This document shows positions 12,100-21,389 of a DNA stretch of 64,000 bases, piece by piece. A program made the position numbers and the translations under genes. Source of the DNA: Theocolax elegans (Eukaryota > Arthropoda > Insecta > Hymenoptera > Cerocephalidae); the NCBI GenBank assembly GCA_026168455.1, contig CM047425.1:43296711-43360710 (forward strand), given 5' to 3'. The notes under the pieces are model-generated. The model made no database searches. It was not told the origin of the DNA and was given only the letters and a program-made list of their open reading frames with translations. Every line of letters begins with the position of its first letter. Position 1 is the stretch's first letter.

Positions 12100-13110
12100 G
12101 ACATTGGAACCCCCTTAAAATAAGTAGTGCTGCACTATTGCGAGGATTAGATAAAGCTATATCGGGATTAGATGATTTTTTATTATCATTTGTTGACGAT
12201 TTAGTAGTAATATCTGAAAATTTCGATATTCATTTAGAACACTTAAATAAATTATTTACAAGATTACAAAACTGTAATTTAAGGTTAAATTTTGCAAAAT
12301 CCTATTTTGTGAAAAAAGAAATTAAATTTTTAGGAAATATTATAACTAGTTTAGGTATATAACCAGATCCAACAAAAGTAAAGTCAATTAAAAATTATAA
12401 AATTCCAAAAAACGTACGAGAATTACAAGGTTTTTTAGGATTTATTAATTTTTGTACGAAATTTGCAAGAAATTATGCACGTGAAACCGTGCCATTATTA
12501 AAGTTATTAAGGAAAGATGTAAAATTTAACTGGGGTAGTGAGCAACAAAAAGCATTTGATAAAATAAAAAATTTATTTGATGAAAACATTATTTTAAGTT
12601 TTCCAGATACGAGAAAACCGTATATTTTTACAACGGATGCGAGTGATTATGCAATTGCAGGTATTTTATCACAATTAGACGATTTAAGAGAAGAGAAAAT
12701 TATTACGTTATAAGTCGGTCATTAAAGGGTAGTGAATTAAATTATTTTACTACCGAAAAAGAAATGTTAGCGATAGTTTCGTTACTGCACAAATTAGATA
12801 AGTATTTACGTGGGTCAGTTAATATAAAAGTGAGAACCGATCATGAAGCGTTAAGTTTTTTGTTAAATTGTAAATTTAATAATGCTAGGTTACGTCGTTG
12901 GAATTTATCAATACAAGATTTTAATATAAAACCTGAATATTTGAGAGGAATAAAAAATTTAGCAGCAGATTATCTAAGTAGGATAAATCAGTGTGAGAAT
13001 TCAAATATTAAGGATTCAGAAATTATAATTGCAACAATTATTAAAAAATCGCTTGATAAAGAATTAAAAAATAATTTTATAAAATTAAAAGAAATTCAAA
13101 AAACAATAAA
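12100..13110 (+). pseudogene. Ty3/gypsy pol relic: RT C-terminal half and RNase H
   Basis: This is the second half of a gypsy reverse transcriptase followed by RNase H, the enzymes that copy element RNA into DNA. Homology starts around 12100 (SSAALLRGLDKA-like), then the motif C box FVDD at about 12189-12200 (the usual form is YVDD or FVDD), the thumb block ELQGFLGFINFCTKFARNYA, and the RNase H start TTDASDYAIAGILSQ at about 12630-12677. It continues with NYFTTEKEMLAIV, RTDHEALSFLL and AADYLSRI. It is dead: an in-frame TAA at 12360-12362, a frameshift near 12711 and another near 13100. The N-terminal palm with motif A is missing here, and a matching piece lies on the opposite strand at 16887-17327. 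Base composition is strongly AT-rich. Confidence 0.9.
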
Positions 13111-14244
13111 TTTTGTAATAATATCTTAAATAAAATAGAGAATAATAATGAATTTAATCGTTTTAAAATCATAAATGAATATTTATGTAAAATAACTAAT
13201 GATAAACCTAAAGTTGTTTTGCCAGAAAGTATAATAAAGAATTTAATTCAAAAATTACATGAATATTATGGGCATGTAGGGTCAAAGAAAATATATATGA
13301 TGATAATGGAAAATTTTTTTGCTCCTAAATTAAGGAAAAAATGCTGTGAAATTTTGAAAATTTATGATAATTGTCAAAGAAATAAATATTTAACTGTTAA
13401 ATATCAAAGCACATTTCAACCAATGATAGTAAATGAACCAAGAGAATTATTATCGATTGATTTTTATGATCCTTTACCTACTTCAAAAGGGGGGGTAAAG
13501 TATATTTTATCTACAATAGACGTTTTTTCAAAATTTGTTGTCTTATATCCATTAAAGAAAGCAACGAGCTTAGCAGTAATAAATAGAATTAAATCTTATA
13601 TAAAAAATTATGGAAAACCAAAAGCCATAATTTCTGATCATGGTACACAATATACTAGTGAAAAATGGAAAGAGTATTTACAGAAAGAAAATATAAAAAT
13701 AATATATTCTTCTATAAAACATCCACAAAGTAATTTAGTCGAACGTACGAACAAAGAACTTTCAAGAATATTTAAAACAATTTTAAGAAAGCATACAAGT
13801 TGGGTAAATGAAATAGAATATGTTGAAAAAATTTTAAATGAGTCACATCATGAAACAACAGGTTTTCCACCTGTAGAATTACACTTCGATTCAAAATATG
13901 ATAGAATATGGGATAAATATGTAAATATACCGTTTTCAAAAAATAATTTAAGTTATGATGAAAAATTAAAAATTGCAAAAGAAAGAATGCATAATTTTAT
14001 AAAAAATAGAGCAGAAAGAAAAAATAAGAAAAAATAAAAAAAAATTTAAAATAGGTGATTTTGTACTAATTAAAGCGTTAAATGTATCAAAAAAATGAAA
14101 AACAAATAACAGCAAAATTTAGCAAAAATATAAAATAATAAATTGTTACGGTCCTGATACGTATTATTATTATATGATGAAAAAAAATCATGTAAACGTG
14201 GAAAATTCCATATAGCGAATTTAAAATATTATTATAAGGAGTAA
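13111..14244 (+). pseudogene. Ty3/gypsy integrase relic with C-terminal tail
   Basis: The integrase inserts element cDNA into the genome. The frame is open from about 13111 to a stop at 14035-14037. The N-terminal zinc site shows HEYYGH, but the usual Cys-x-x-Cys reads IYDNCQRNK, so one cysteine ligand is a tyrosine. The catalytic triad is present: Asp in LSIDFYDPLP, Asp in ISDHGTQYTS, Glu in HPQSNLVERTNKEL. The conserved Gly after the first Asp (YGPLP) is also changed to Asp. After the stop at 14037, GDFVLIKAL-like homology continues and a final NLKYYYKE-like end occurs just before TAA at 14242-14244, so the C-terminal GPY/F-type region is broken by stops and shifts. It is in the same orientation and spacing as the RT/RNase H relic upstream and clearly belongs to that element. 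Confidence 0.9.
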
Positions 14245-14396
14245 ATGTAAAGTGAAAATAAAATGAATATGTAAATGTCTTAATATTTATACAAAAACAG
14301 ATTTTGTTTAGAGAGAATAATAGACTGTTTGTAAGCGAGAAGTAAATAAAACTCTTCTATACATCCATGGTACATTCATACTATATACAGAAAGGG
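14245..14396 (+). other. 3' untranslated region and polypurine tract of the gypsy relic
   Basis: AT-rich noncoding stretch between the end of pol and the 3' LTR. It ends in the purine run AGAAAGGG directly abutting TGTGAC at 14397, the expected place for the plus-strand primer. Confidence 0.65.
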
Positions 14397-15423
14397 TGTG
14401 ACATTGTAGTTATACTACATGTCACTTAGAAATAAAATAGCGAGACAAGGTATAGTATAGCACCTGTCAAGCTTACTATGCGAAGTAAGCGTGCTATACA
14501 CACCAATTAAGTCCTAATAGACACACATATGCGAATGTGTGAAACCGATATAGGCTTACAGTGCGTAGTAAGCAGGAGAACCCGAAGCAAAGGAGATGCG
14601 ACTCCTGACTGCGTACAATTGCACACACACACACACTGCTCCGTTGATCCAGCATCCTTATGCCTTCTCCAGCACCAGGAATGACCCGTAATATCCCCAG
14701 GTCCCATCCAGCCTTGAATGCCCTCTCCAGCTGTCCGGACACTCCGAGCCGAAGATCCCGTATCGACGATATATACGACACCTGCAATAAAGAAACTCGA
14801 GGGGCTCGATTTAGCTTAAAATCGAGGTAAAAAGGAACGATTTAAAAGCTTACCTCGCAGATCGTATTCTCAGCAGAGCCCCAGTTACTCAATCGCCATC
14901 CAGCATCACGAAGTCAACGTCGTCGACGACATCTCCGTCGAGGCAGCGAAATCACGGCCCGAGCGGCCAGTACGAACCGAGCCGAGCGCGCACGACTCGA
15001 GACGCGAGAGTAGGCGCGCCTGCGCAATACGCCGAGGAAAAACTCTCTCGCTTCGTGCGTGCCGATAATCGACAGACTGCGACCGACCACCGATCGTGCG
15101 ACCCGAGATACCGCAATTTTCAAAAACTACGTGTGTGTCCGAGGACCCAGGAGACGAGCGTCCAGGTGAGCCGTGCTCCTTCCTCCCAAGTCCAGCTTCC
15201 TTTAAGTGTGTGTGCGCGACGCGTGGTTAGGTGCGGGACGGCCCGCAATTGCGCGAACGCGAGCGACCGCGGCCAACGTGACTGGCAATTTTGAACGGCA
15301 AAGCCGCTGCTTTGCCGTGTATTACTCTTGAGCACCTTGAGTGCATTAAACCTGCAATCGTTTTATTTGTTCTTTTTTGTATTATTTCGTGACTCCACCC
15401 TAATCCCCAGTGGACACGTCACA
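14397..15423 (+). mobile_element. 3' LTR of the Ty3/gypsy relic
   Basis: Starts TGTGACATTG after a purine tract and ends ACACGTCACA, so the ends are the inverted pair TGTGAC/GTCACA. It follows integrase as a 3' LTR should. The first 29 bp form a palindrome like that of the minus-strand LTR at 2155-2185. Inside are an AATAAA signal at 14786-14791, an 8-bp perfect hairpin at 14805-14826 (ctcgattt), a short (AC)n run near 14623, a CpG-rich core around 14890-15100, and donor- and acceptor-like splice sites. Small open frames across it, such as 14494-14787 and 15055-15294, look incidental. A matching 5' LTR is not in the window. Confidence 0.75.
15166..15410 (+). other. Putative 245-nt LTR intron
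   Basis: Donor CCAG/GTGAGC at 15166, then a T-rich tract (gttcttttttgtatt) and acceptor CCCTAATCCCCAG/TG at 15410. The related minus-strand LTR has the same pair 240 nt apart. If used, it joins an LTR-derived leader to sequence starting at 15411, 125 nt before the ATG of the ORF at 15536. Confidence 0.4.
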
Positions 15424-15535
15424 AGGGTTACCGCAAATTGTTCAGCGCTTGAAAAGTAAAGGTCATAATTCGAACATCTTAAAATTGCGAAGAAAGAAAA
15501 TTGACAGTATTAACTGTGATTTTGTACAATTCAGT

Positions 15536-15988
15536 ATGCCTACCAGGAAGATGCATTCGGCGACACAAACGTGTGATTTCATTGGGTGTGCACATGCACA
15601 AACCCAAGTGTTACCAGAGGATATTATAAAGGGTGTGTGTGACGTAAAGAATATTGTGACGGTGCATCCGGGAAGGAGGATGACGGCTGGAATTTTTAAA
15701 AATAATGAAGCTTTTAAATTTTACGAACCTGGTGTTAAAATAAGTATAATACCAGAGAAAAAAAATAAAAATATTCAAACCAGTCACCACCCAGATTTTA
15801 AAAAACTGCCATTTACGGCAATGATGCAGATGAAAAGGAGAGGAGAAGCATTGGAGGCTGAAGTGAAAAAATTAAAAAAGGTTACGGAGGAAAAATATGA
15901 ATTTGGAGATATGTATGTGGCAACAAACAGGGAGGATCTAACTATGGATGTGCAGGAGTTCGAGAAATTTTTAAATAATGAAAAGTAA
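15536..15988 (+). CDS. Hypothetical 150-aa protein downstream of the gypsy LTR
   Basis: I do not recognise this protein. The frame is open from 15410, but that upstream part lacks an ATG; the first ATG is at 15536 (MPTRKMHSATQTCDFIGC), giving 150 residues. The start has two Cys and one His in CDFIGCAH. The middle is mixed, and about residues 100-125 (TAMMQMKRRGEALEAEVKK and onward) are charged and likely helical or coiled-coil, followed by an acidic C-terminus. Third codon positions look less AT-biased than in the neighbouring gypsy relic, and the frame has no internal stop, which suggests real coding history. It could be an exon of a host gene, or the last ORF of another element, since a G14 run and an LTR-like TGTGAC follow within 90 bp. 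The in-frame stretch before the ATG also allows a spliced upstream exon. Confidence 0.45.
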   Translation: MPTRKMHSATQTCDFIGCAHAQTQVLPEDIIKGVCDVKNIVTVHPGRRMTAGIFKNNEAFKFYEPGVKISIIPEKKNKNIQTSHHPDFKKLPFTAMMQMKRRGEALEAEVKKLKKVTEEKYEFGDMYVATNREDLTMDVQEFEKFLNNEK

Positions 15989-16059
15989 GAGATATTAATA
16001 AGTTTTTGTATGAATATTTAAATTTAATTTTGCTAAAATAAAATTTTATGCAAAATTAC

Positions 16060-16073
16060 GGGGGGGGGGGGGG
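16060..16073 (+). repeat. G14 homopolymer, possible polypurine tract
   Basis: Fourteen G in an AT-rich context, followed by TAA and then TGTGACTACC. The position would suit the polypurine tract of an LTR element. The length may be unreliable because homopolymers are error-prone. Confidence 0.5.
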
Positions 16074-16140
16074 TAATGTGACTACCTAATATATATATAT
16101 ATATAGAAGATATATATATAAGATATAGAAGAAGCAAATA

Positions 16141-16205
16141 AGTGACAGCGTAACGGTTAATGTATAGGCTTGTCATACTGAACAACCAAGTTCAAATCTT
16201 GGCAA
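16141..16205 (+). pseudogene. tRNA-Asp-like sequence (tRNA relic or SINE head)
   Basis: The T arm is perfect: ccaag-ttcaaat-cttgg (16186-16202), with a B-box-like gttcaaatct. An A-box-like gcgtaacggtta lies upstream (16148-16159), and a GTC triplet at 16172-16174 sits where an aspartate anticodon would be (cttGTCAta). The anticodon stem pairs poorly and no acceptor stem forms, so this is not a working tRNA. A tRNA-derived SINE or a captured tRNA is likely. Confidence 0.45.
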
Positions 16206-16561
16206 AGGGAAAATTTTTTTATTTGAATAAAATTAAATTGTTTACTTATATAATTATTAAAATTAATAAAAATTCTAAATAATTTAATTTAATTTTTATT
16301 TTTTGTACAAAACGAAAATTTAAACAAATTATTAATGGATTTAAAGCATTTTTGTAAAAGTTGTGAAATTTGTAAATAATAAATAATAATTATTTAAACA
16401 TTATTATTTATTATTGTAATAAAAGAATTTTTGTTTATAGGTACAATCGATAGATGGATTTTAGTATAAAATAACGACTAGCAATTAAGAATAGTATGTA
16501 AGGTAATATAAGGATAGAAGATTGGAAGGAGAGTTAGACTCTGATTAAACTCGATGCTACT

Positions 16562-16698
16562 CTCGTAGTGATACCAGCATTGCGCGTGGTCCACTTCCTT
16601 GATAGTATAGAGTTTCATTTTTGTAAATGTTGAAAAACATTCTTATATTAAGCCTCGTGGTGATACCAGCATTGAGCGTGGTCCACCTCCTTGGTATA
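16562..16698 (+). repeat. Two ~45-bp direct repeats 92 bp apart
   Basis: The copy at 16562 (ctcgtagtgataccagcatt...) and the copy at 16654 (ctcgtggtgataccagcatt...) continue through gcgtggtccac and tccttg, with only a few differences. Each contains the small palindrome gtggtccac. They could be protein-binding or RNA-structure repeats in the LTR-like segment. Confidence 0.75.
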
Positions 16699-16814
16699 AT
16701 ACACTATACATTAGAATAAATTCTATCTTCTAAAACATTATTTCTTTTCTTTCTTTGTTAGGATAAGAGTCGAAACCCTACACTTACCTACACACAAACA
16801 TATTATGAACTGCT

Positions 16815-16842
16815 ACTAAGATGGCAAAGCGCGCATCTTAGT
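16815..16842. repeat. Perfect 9-bp inverted repeat next to the RT break
   Basis: Arms actaagatg (16815-16823) and catcttagt (16834-16842) with a 10-nt loop. It lies about 45 bp from the truncated end of the minus-strand gypsy RT, much as the inverted repeat at 11988-12047 lies beside the plus-strand half. Confidence 0.7.
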
Positions 16843-16886
16843 ATTTTGTTTCGTATCACACACAACACAACCAACGTTAATAATTT

Positions 16887-17327
16887 ATTATCACAAATAA
16901 AAGCAGTATAATTTTTACTGTCTTCCGATAATGCTATCTGCCAAAAACTATTAGACAAATCAAAATTTGACATATAATTTCTGTTTCTACATTGCATAAA
17001 TATTTCTTCCACACCGGGCGGTGATTCATAATCATTTATTAACTTTTCATTTATCTTTCTCGCATCTAAACATATTCGAATAAATCCATGTTTTTTAGGA
17101 ATAATAACACACGGATTTATAAATAGACTAGTTGATCTACGTATTAACCCAAATTTTAACATTTTTTCAACTTCATTCTTTACTTTTTCTCGATATTTCA
17201 AAGGTATTGGATAAGGTTTTGAAAAATAAGTAATTTCATCTTTTAATATTAATTTATATTTAAAATCTAATAATTGTCCAGTCGAACGTTTAAATACGGT
17301 TTTATGTCTTAATATTAAACTAGCCAA
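16887..17327 (-). pseudogene. Ty3/gypsy pol relic: RT N-terminal half (minus strand)
   Basis: N-terminal half of a gypsy reverse transcriptase. Visible blocks in order: SKPYPIPLKYREKV, MLKFGLIRRSTSLFINPCVI, PKKHGFIRICLDARKIN, LINDYESPPGVEEIF, and the motif A block NFDLSNSFWQIAL with its catalytic Asp, then YTAFICDN. Homology stops at about 16887; the residues that follow in frame are unrelated. The plus-strand piece at 12100 begins roughly ten codons further along the same domain, with matching AT-rich codon use, so the two may be halves of one copy or of sister copies. There is no genuine start codon: the protein would continue upstream into protease. No stop occurs within the preserved part. 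Confidence 0.85.
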
Positions 17328-17346
17328 AAACGCTCGCTTCGCTCGC

Positions 17347-17550
17347 GATTAAAACAAGGTTTGGGACAATTTGAAAAAAATACAATAACGAAAGAAAATG
17401 TAATAGAAGAATCTCAAAATTATAAAGAAGAATTAAAAACAAAGATACTGTAAAAACAAGTATTGACAGAAAACAAAAACAAGAAATAGTCAACAAAAAT
17501 AATATTGAAGACAAAAATAATAAAATATTAAAACAAGGTATTAAAATAAA
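17347..17550 (+). pseudogene. Lysine/glutamate-rich coding-like remnant
   Basis: The plus strand reads as a Lys/Glu/Asn-rich peptide (KQGLGQFEKNTITKENV...) that needs one frameshift near 17450 to continue to the satellite edge. The composition resembles gypsy Gag or linker regions, but no motif identifies it. Its orientation is opposite to the neighbouring RT fragment. It abuts the satellite at 17551. Confidence 0.25.
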
Positions 17551-20500
17551 AAATATCCAGGAAATCCCGTAATTAGTGGAGTCTTTCTGAAATATTTCAG
17601 CAATTCCCAAAATTTCTAGGAAATCCCGTAACTTGTAGCGTCATCCCGAAATACCTCATAAATTCAAGAAATATCCTGGAAATTCCACAATTAGTGGAGA
17701 CATTTCGAAATACCTCAGAAATTCCCGAAATATACAGGAAATCCCTTAATTTCTAGAGTTATCCAAAAATACCACATAAATTCCCGAAATATCCAGGAAA
17801 TACCATAATTAGTGGCGTTTTTTTTTTTAATATTTCAGAAATTCCCGAAATATCCAGGAAATTCCACAATTAGTGGAGACATTTCGAAATACTTCAGAAA
17901 TTCCCGAAATATCCAGGAAATCCCGTAATTAGTAGCGTCATCCCGAAATAAATCAGAAATTTCCGAAATATCCAGGAAATACCACAATTAGTCGAGACAT
18001 TTCGAAATACATCAGAAATTCCCGAAATATCCAGGAAATCCCTTAATTTGTAGAGTTATCCAGATTCCTCAGAAATTCCCGAAATATCCAGGAAATCCCG
18101 TAATTAGTGGAGTCTTTCTGAAATATTTCAGAAATTCCCGAAATATCCAGGAAATCCCTTATTTAGTAGAGTTATCCAGAAATACCTCAGAAATTCCCGA
18201 AATATCCAGGAAATTCCGTTATTATTGGTGTTATCCCGAATTTCCTCAGAAATTCCCGAAAAATCCAGGAAATCCCGTAATTGGTAGAGTGATCCAGAAA
18301 TACCTCAGAAATTCCCGAAATATCCAGGAAATCCCTTATTTAGTAGAGTTATCCAGAAATACCTCAGAAATTTCCGAAATATCCAGGAAATTCCGTTATT
18401 ATTGGTGTTATCCCGAATTTCCTCAGAAATTCCCGAAAGATCCAGGAAATCCCGTAATTAGTAGAGTGATCCAAAAATACCTCAGAAATTCCCGAAATAT
18501 CCAGGAAATTCCGTAATTAGTGGAGTCTGTCTGAAATATTTCAAAAATTCCCGAAATATCCTGGAAATACCGTAATAGGTAGAATTATCCCGAAATACCT
18601 CGGAATTCCCAAAAGATCCAGGAAATCCCGTAATTGGTAGATTCATCCCGAATTTCCTCAGATATTCCCGAAATATCCAGGAAATACCATAATTAGTGGA
18701 GTCTTTCTGAAATATTTCAGAAATTCCCGAAATATCCAGGAAATCCCTTATTTAGTAGAGTTATCCAGAAATACCTCAGAAATTCCCGAAATATCCAGGA
18801 AATTCCGTTATTATTGGTGTTATCCCGAATTTCCTCAGAAATTCCCGAAAAATCCAGGAAATCCCGTAATTGGTAGAGTGATCCAGAAATACCTCAGAAA
18901 TTCCCGAAATATCCAGGAAATCCCTTATTTAGTAGAGTTATCCAGAAATACCTCAGAAATTTCCGAAATATCCAGGAAATCCCGTAATTGGTAGAGTGAT
19001 CCAGAAATACCTCAGAAATTCCCGTAATATCCAGGAAATCCCGTAATTAGTAGAGTGATCCAAAAATACCTCAGAAATTCCCGAAATATCCAGGAAATTC
19101 CGTAATTAGTGGAGTCTGTCTGAAATATTTCAGAAATTCCCGAAATATCCTGGAAATCCCGTAATAGGTAGAATTATCCCGAAATAACTCGGAATTCCCA
19201 AAAGATCCAGGAAATCCCGTAATTGGTAGATTCATCCCGAATTTCCTCAGATATTCCCGAAATATCCAGGAAATACCATAATTAGTGGAGTCTTTCTGAA
19301 ATATTTCAGAAATTCCCGAAATATCCAGGAAATCCCTTATTTAGTAGAGTTATCCAGAAATACCTCAGAAATTCCCGAAATATCCAGGAAATTCCGTTAT
19401 TATTGGTGTTATCCTGAATTTCCTCAGAAATTCCCGAAAAATCCAGGAAATCCCGTAATTGGTAGAGTGATCCGGAAATACCTCAAAATTTCCCGAAATA
19501 TCCAGGAAATCCCGTAATTAGTGGAGTCTCTCAGAAATATTTCAGAAATTCCCGAAATATACAGGAAATTCCGTAATTAGTAGATTCATCCCGAATTTCC
19601 ACAGAAATTCGCGTAATATCCAGGAAATCCCGTAATAGGTAGAATCATCCCGAAATACCTCAGCAATTACCGAAAGATCCAGGAAATCCCGTAATTGGTA
19701 GATTCATCCCGAATTTCCTCAGATATTCCCGAAACATCCAGGAAATCCCGTAATTAGTGGAGTCTGTCAGAAATATTTCAGAAATTCCCGAAATATACAG
19801 GAAATTCCGTAATTAGTAGATTCATCCCGAATTTCCACAGAAATTCGCGTAATATCCAGGAAATCCCGTAATAGGTAGAATTATCCCGAAATACCTCGGA
19901 TTCCCAAAAGATCCAGGAAATCCCGTAATTGGTAGAGTCATCCCGAATTTCCTCAGATATTCCCGAAATATCCAGGAAATACCATAATTATTGGAGTCTT
20001 TCTGAAATATTTCAGAAATTCCCGAAATATCCAGGAAATCCCATATTTAGTAGAGTTATCCAGAAATACCTCAGAAATTCCCGAAATATCCAGGAAACTC
20101 CGTTATTATTGGTGTTATCCCGAATTTCCTCAGAAATTCCCGAAAAATCCAGGAAATCCCGTAATTGGTAGAGTGATCCAGAAATACCTCAGAAATTCCC
20201 GTAATATCCAGGAAATCCCGTAATAGGTAGAATTATCCCGAAATACCTCGGAATTCCCAAAAGATCCAGGAAATCCCGTAATTGGTAGAGTCATCCCGAA
20301 TTTCCTCAGATATTCCCGAAATATCCAGGAAATACCATAATTAGTGGAGTCTTTCTGAAATATTTCAGAAATTCCCGAAATATCCAGGAAATCCCATATT
20401 TAGTAGAGTTATCCAGAAATACCTCAGAAATTCCCGAAATATCCAGGAAACTCCGTTATTATTGGTGTTATCCCGAATTTCCTCAGAAATTCCCGAAAAA

Positions 20501-21389
20501 TCCAGGAAATCCCGTAATTGGTAGAGTGATCCAGAAATACCTCAGAAATTCCCGAAATATCCAGGAAATCCCGTAATTAGTGGAGTCTCTCAGAAATATT
20601 TCAGAAATTCCCGAAATATCCAGGAAATTCCGTTATTATTGGTGTTATCCCGAATTTCCTCAGAAATTCCCGAAAGATCCAGGAAATCCCGTAATTAGTG
20701 GAGTCTCTCAGAAATATTTCAGAAATTCCCGAAATATACAGGAAATTCCGTAATTAGTAGATTCATCCCGAATTTCCACAGAAATTCGCGTAATATCCAG
20801 GAAATCCCGTAATAGGTAGAATCATCCCGAAATACGTCAGCAATTACCGAAAGATCCAGGAAATCCCGTAATTGGTAGATTCATCCCGAATTTCCTCAGA
20901 TATTCCCGAAATATCCAGGAAATCCCGTAATTAGTGGAGTCTGTCAGAAATATTTCAGAAATTCCCGAAATATCCAGGAAATCCCGTAATAGGTAGAATC
21001 ATCCCGAAATACCTCGGAATTCCCAAAAGATCCAGGAAATCCCGTAATTGGTAGATTCATCCCGAATTTCCTCAGATATTCCCGAAATATCCAGGAAATA
21101 CCATAATTAGTGGAGTCTTTCTGAAATATTTCAGAAATTCCCGAAATATCCAGGAAATCCCTTATTTAGTAGAGTTATCCAGAAATACCTCAGAAATTCC
21201 CGAAATATCCAGGAAATTCCGTAATTAGTAGATTCATCCCGAATTTTCACAGGAATTCGCGTAATATCCAGGAAATCCCATAATAGGTAGAATTATCCCG
21301 AAATACCTCGGAATTCCCAAAAGATCCAGGAAATCCCGTAATTGGTAGATTCTTCCCGAATTTCCTAAGATATTCCCGAAATATCCAGG

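Larger units (their letters stand above)
16077..16800 (+). mobile_element. LTR-like segment
   Basis: Begins TGTGACTACC just after a purine tract and ends near CTTACCTACACACA, so it has TG...CA ends. It holds (TA)n tracts, a tRNA-like sequence, and a pair of 45-bp direct repeats. It does not resemble the LTRs at 851-2185 or 14397-15423 beyond TGTGAC. On the minus strand it would also read TG...CA, so orientation is unsure. No partner LTR is visible. The call rests on its ends and position only. Confidence 0.35.

Noticed and set aside
14494..15335. Several ORFs of 66-97 residues on both strands
   Set aside because: All lie within the gypsy 3' LTR, overlap each other in GC-rich sequence and show no conserved motif. 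The 15055 frame does not join the downstream ORF in phase across the putative intron.
14397..16800. LTR at 14397 and LTR-like segment at 16077 as a pair around the 150-aa ORF
   Set aside because: Beyond TGTGAC the two segments are unlike, while the LTRs of one element should be near-identical, and no clear primer site follows 15423.
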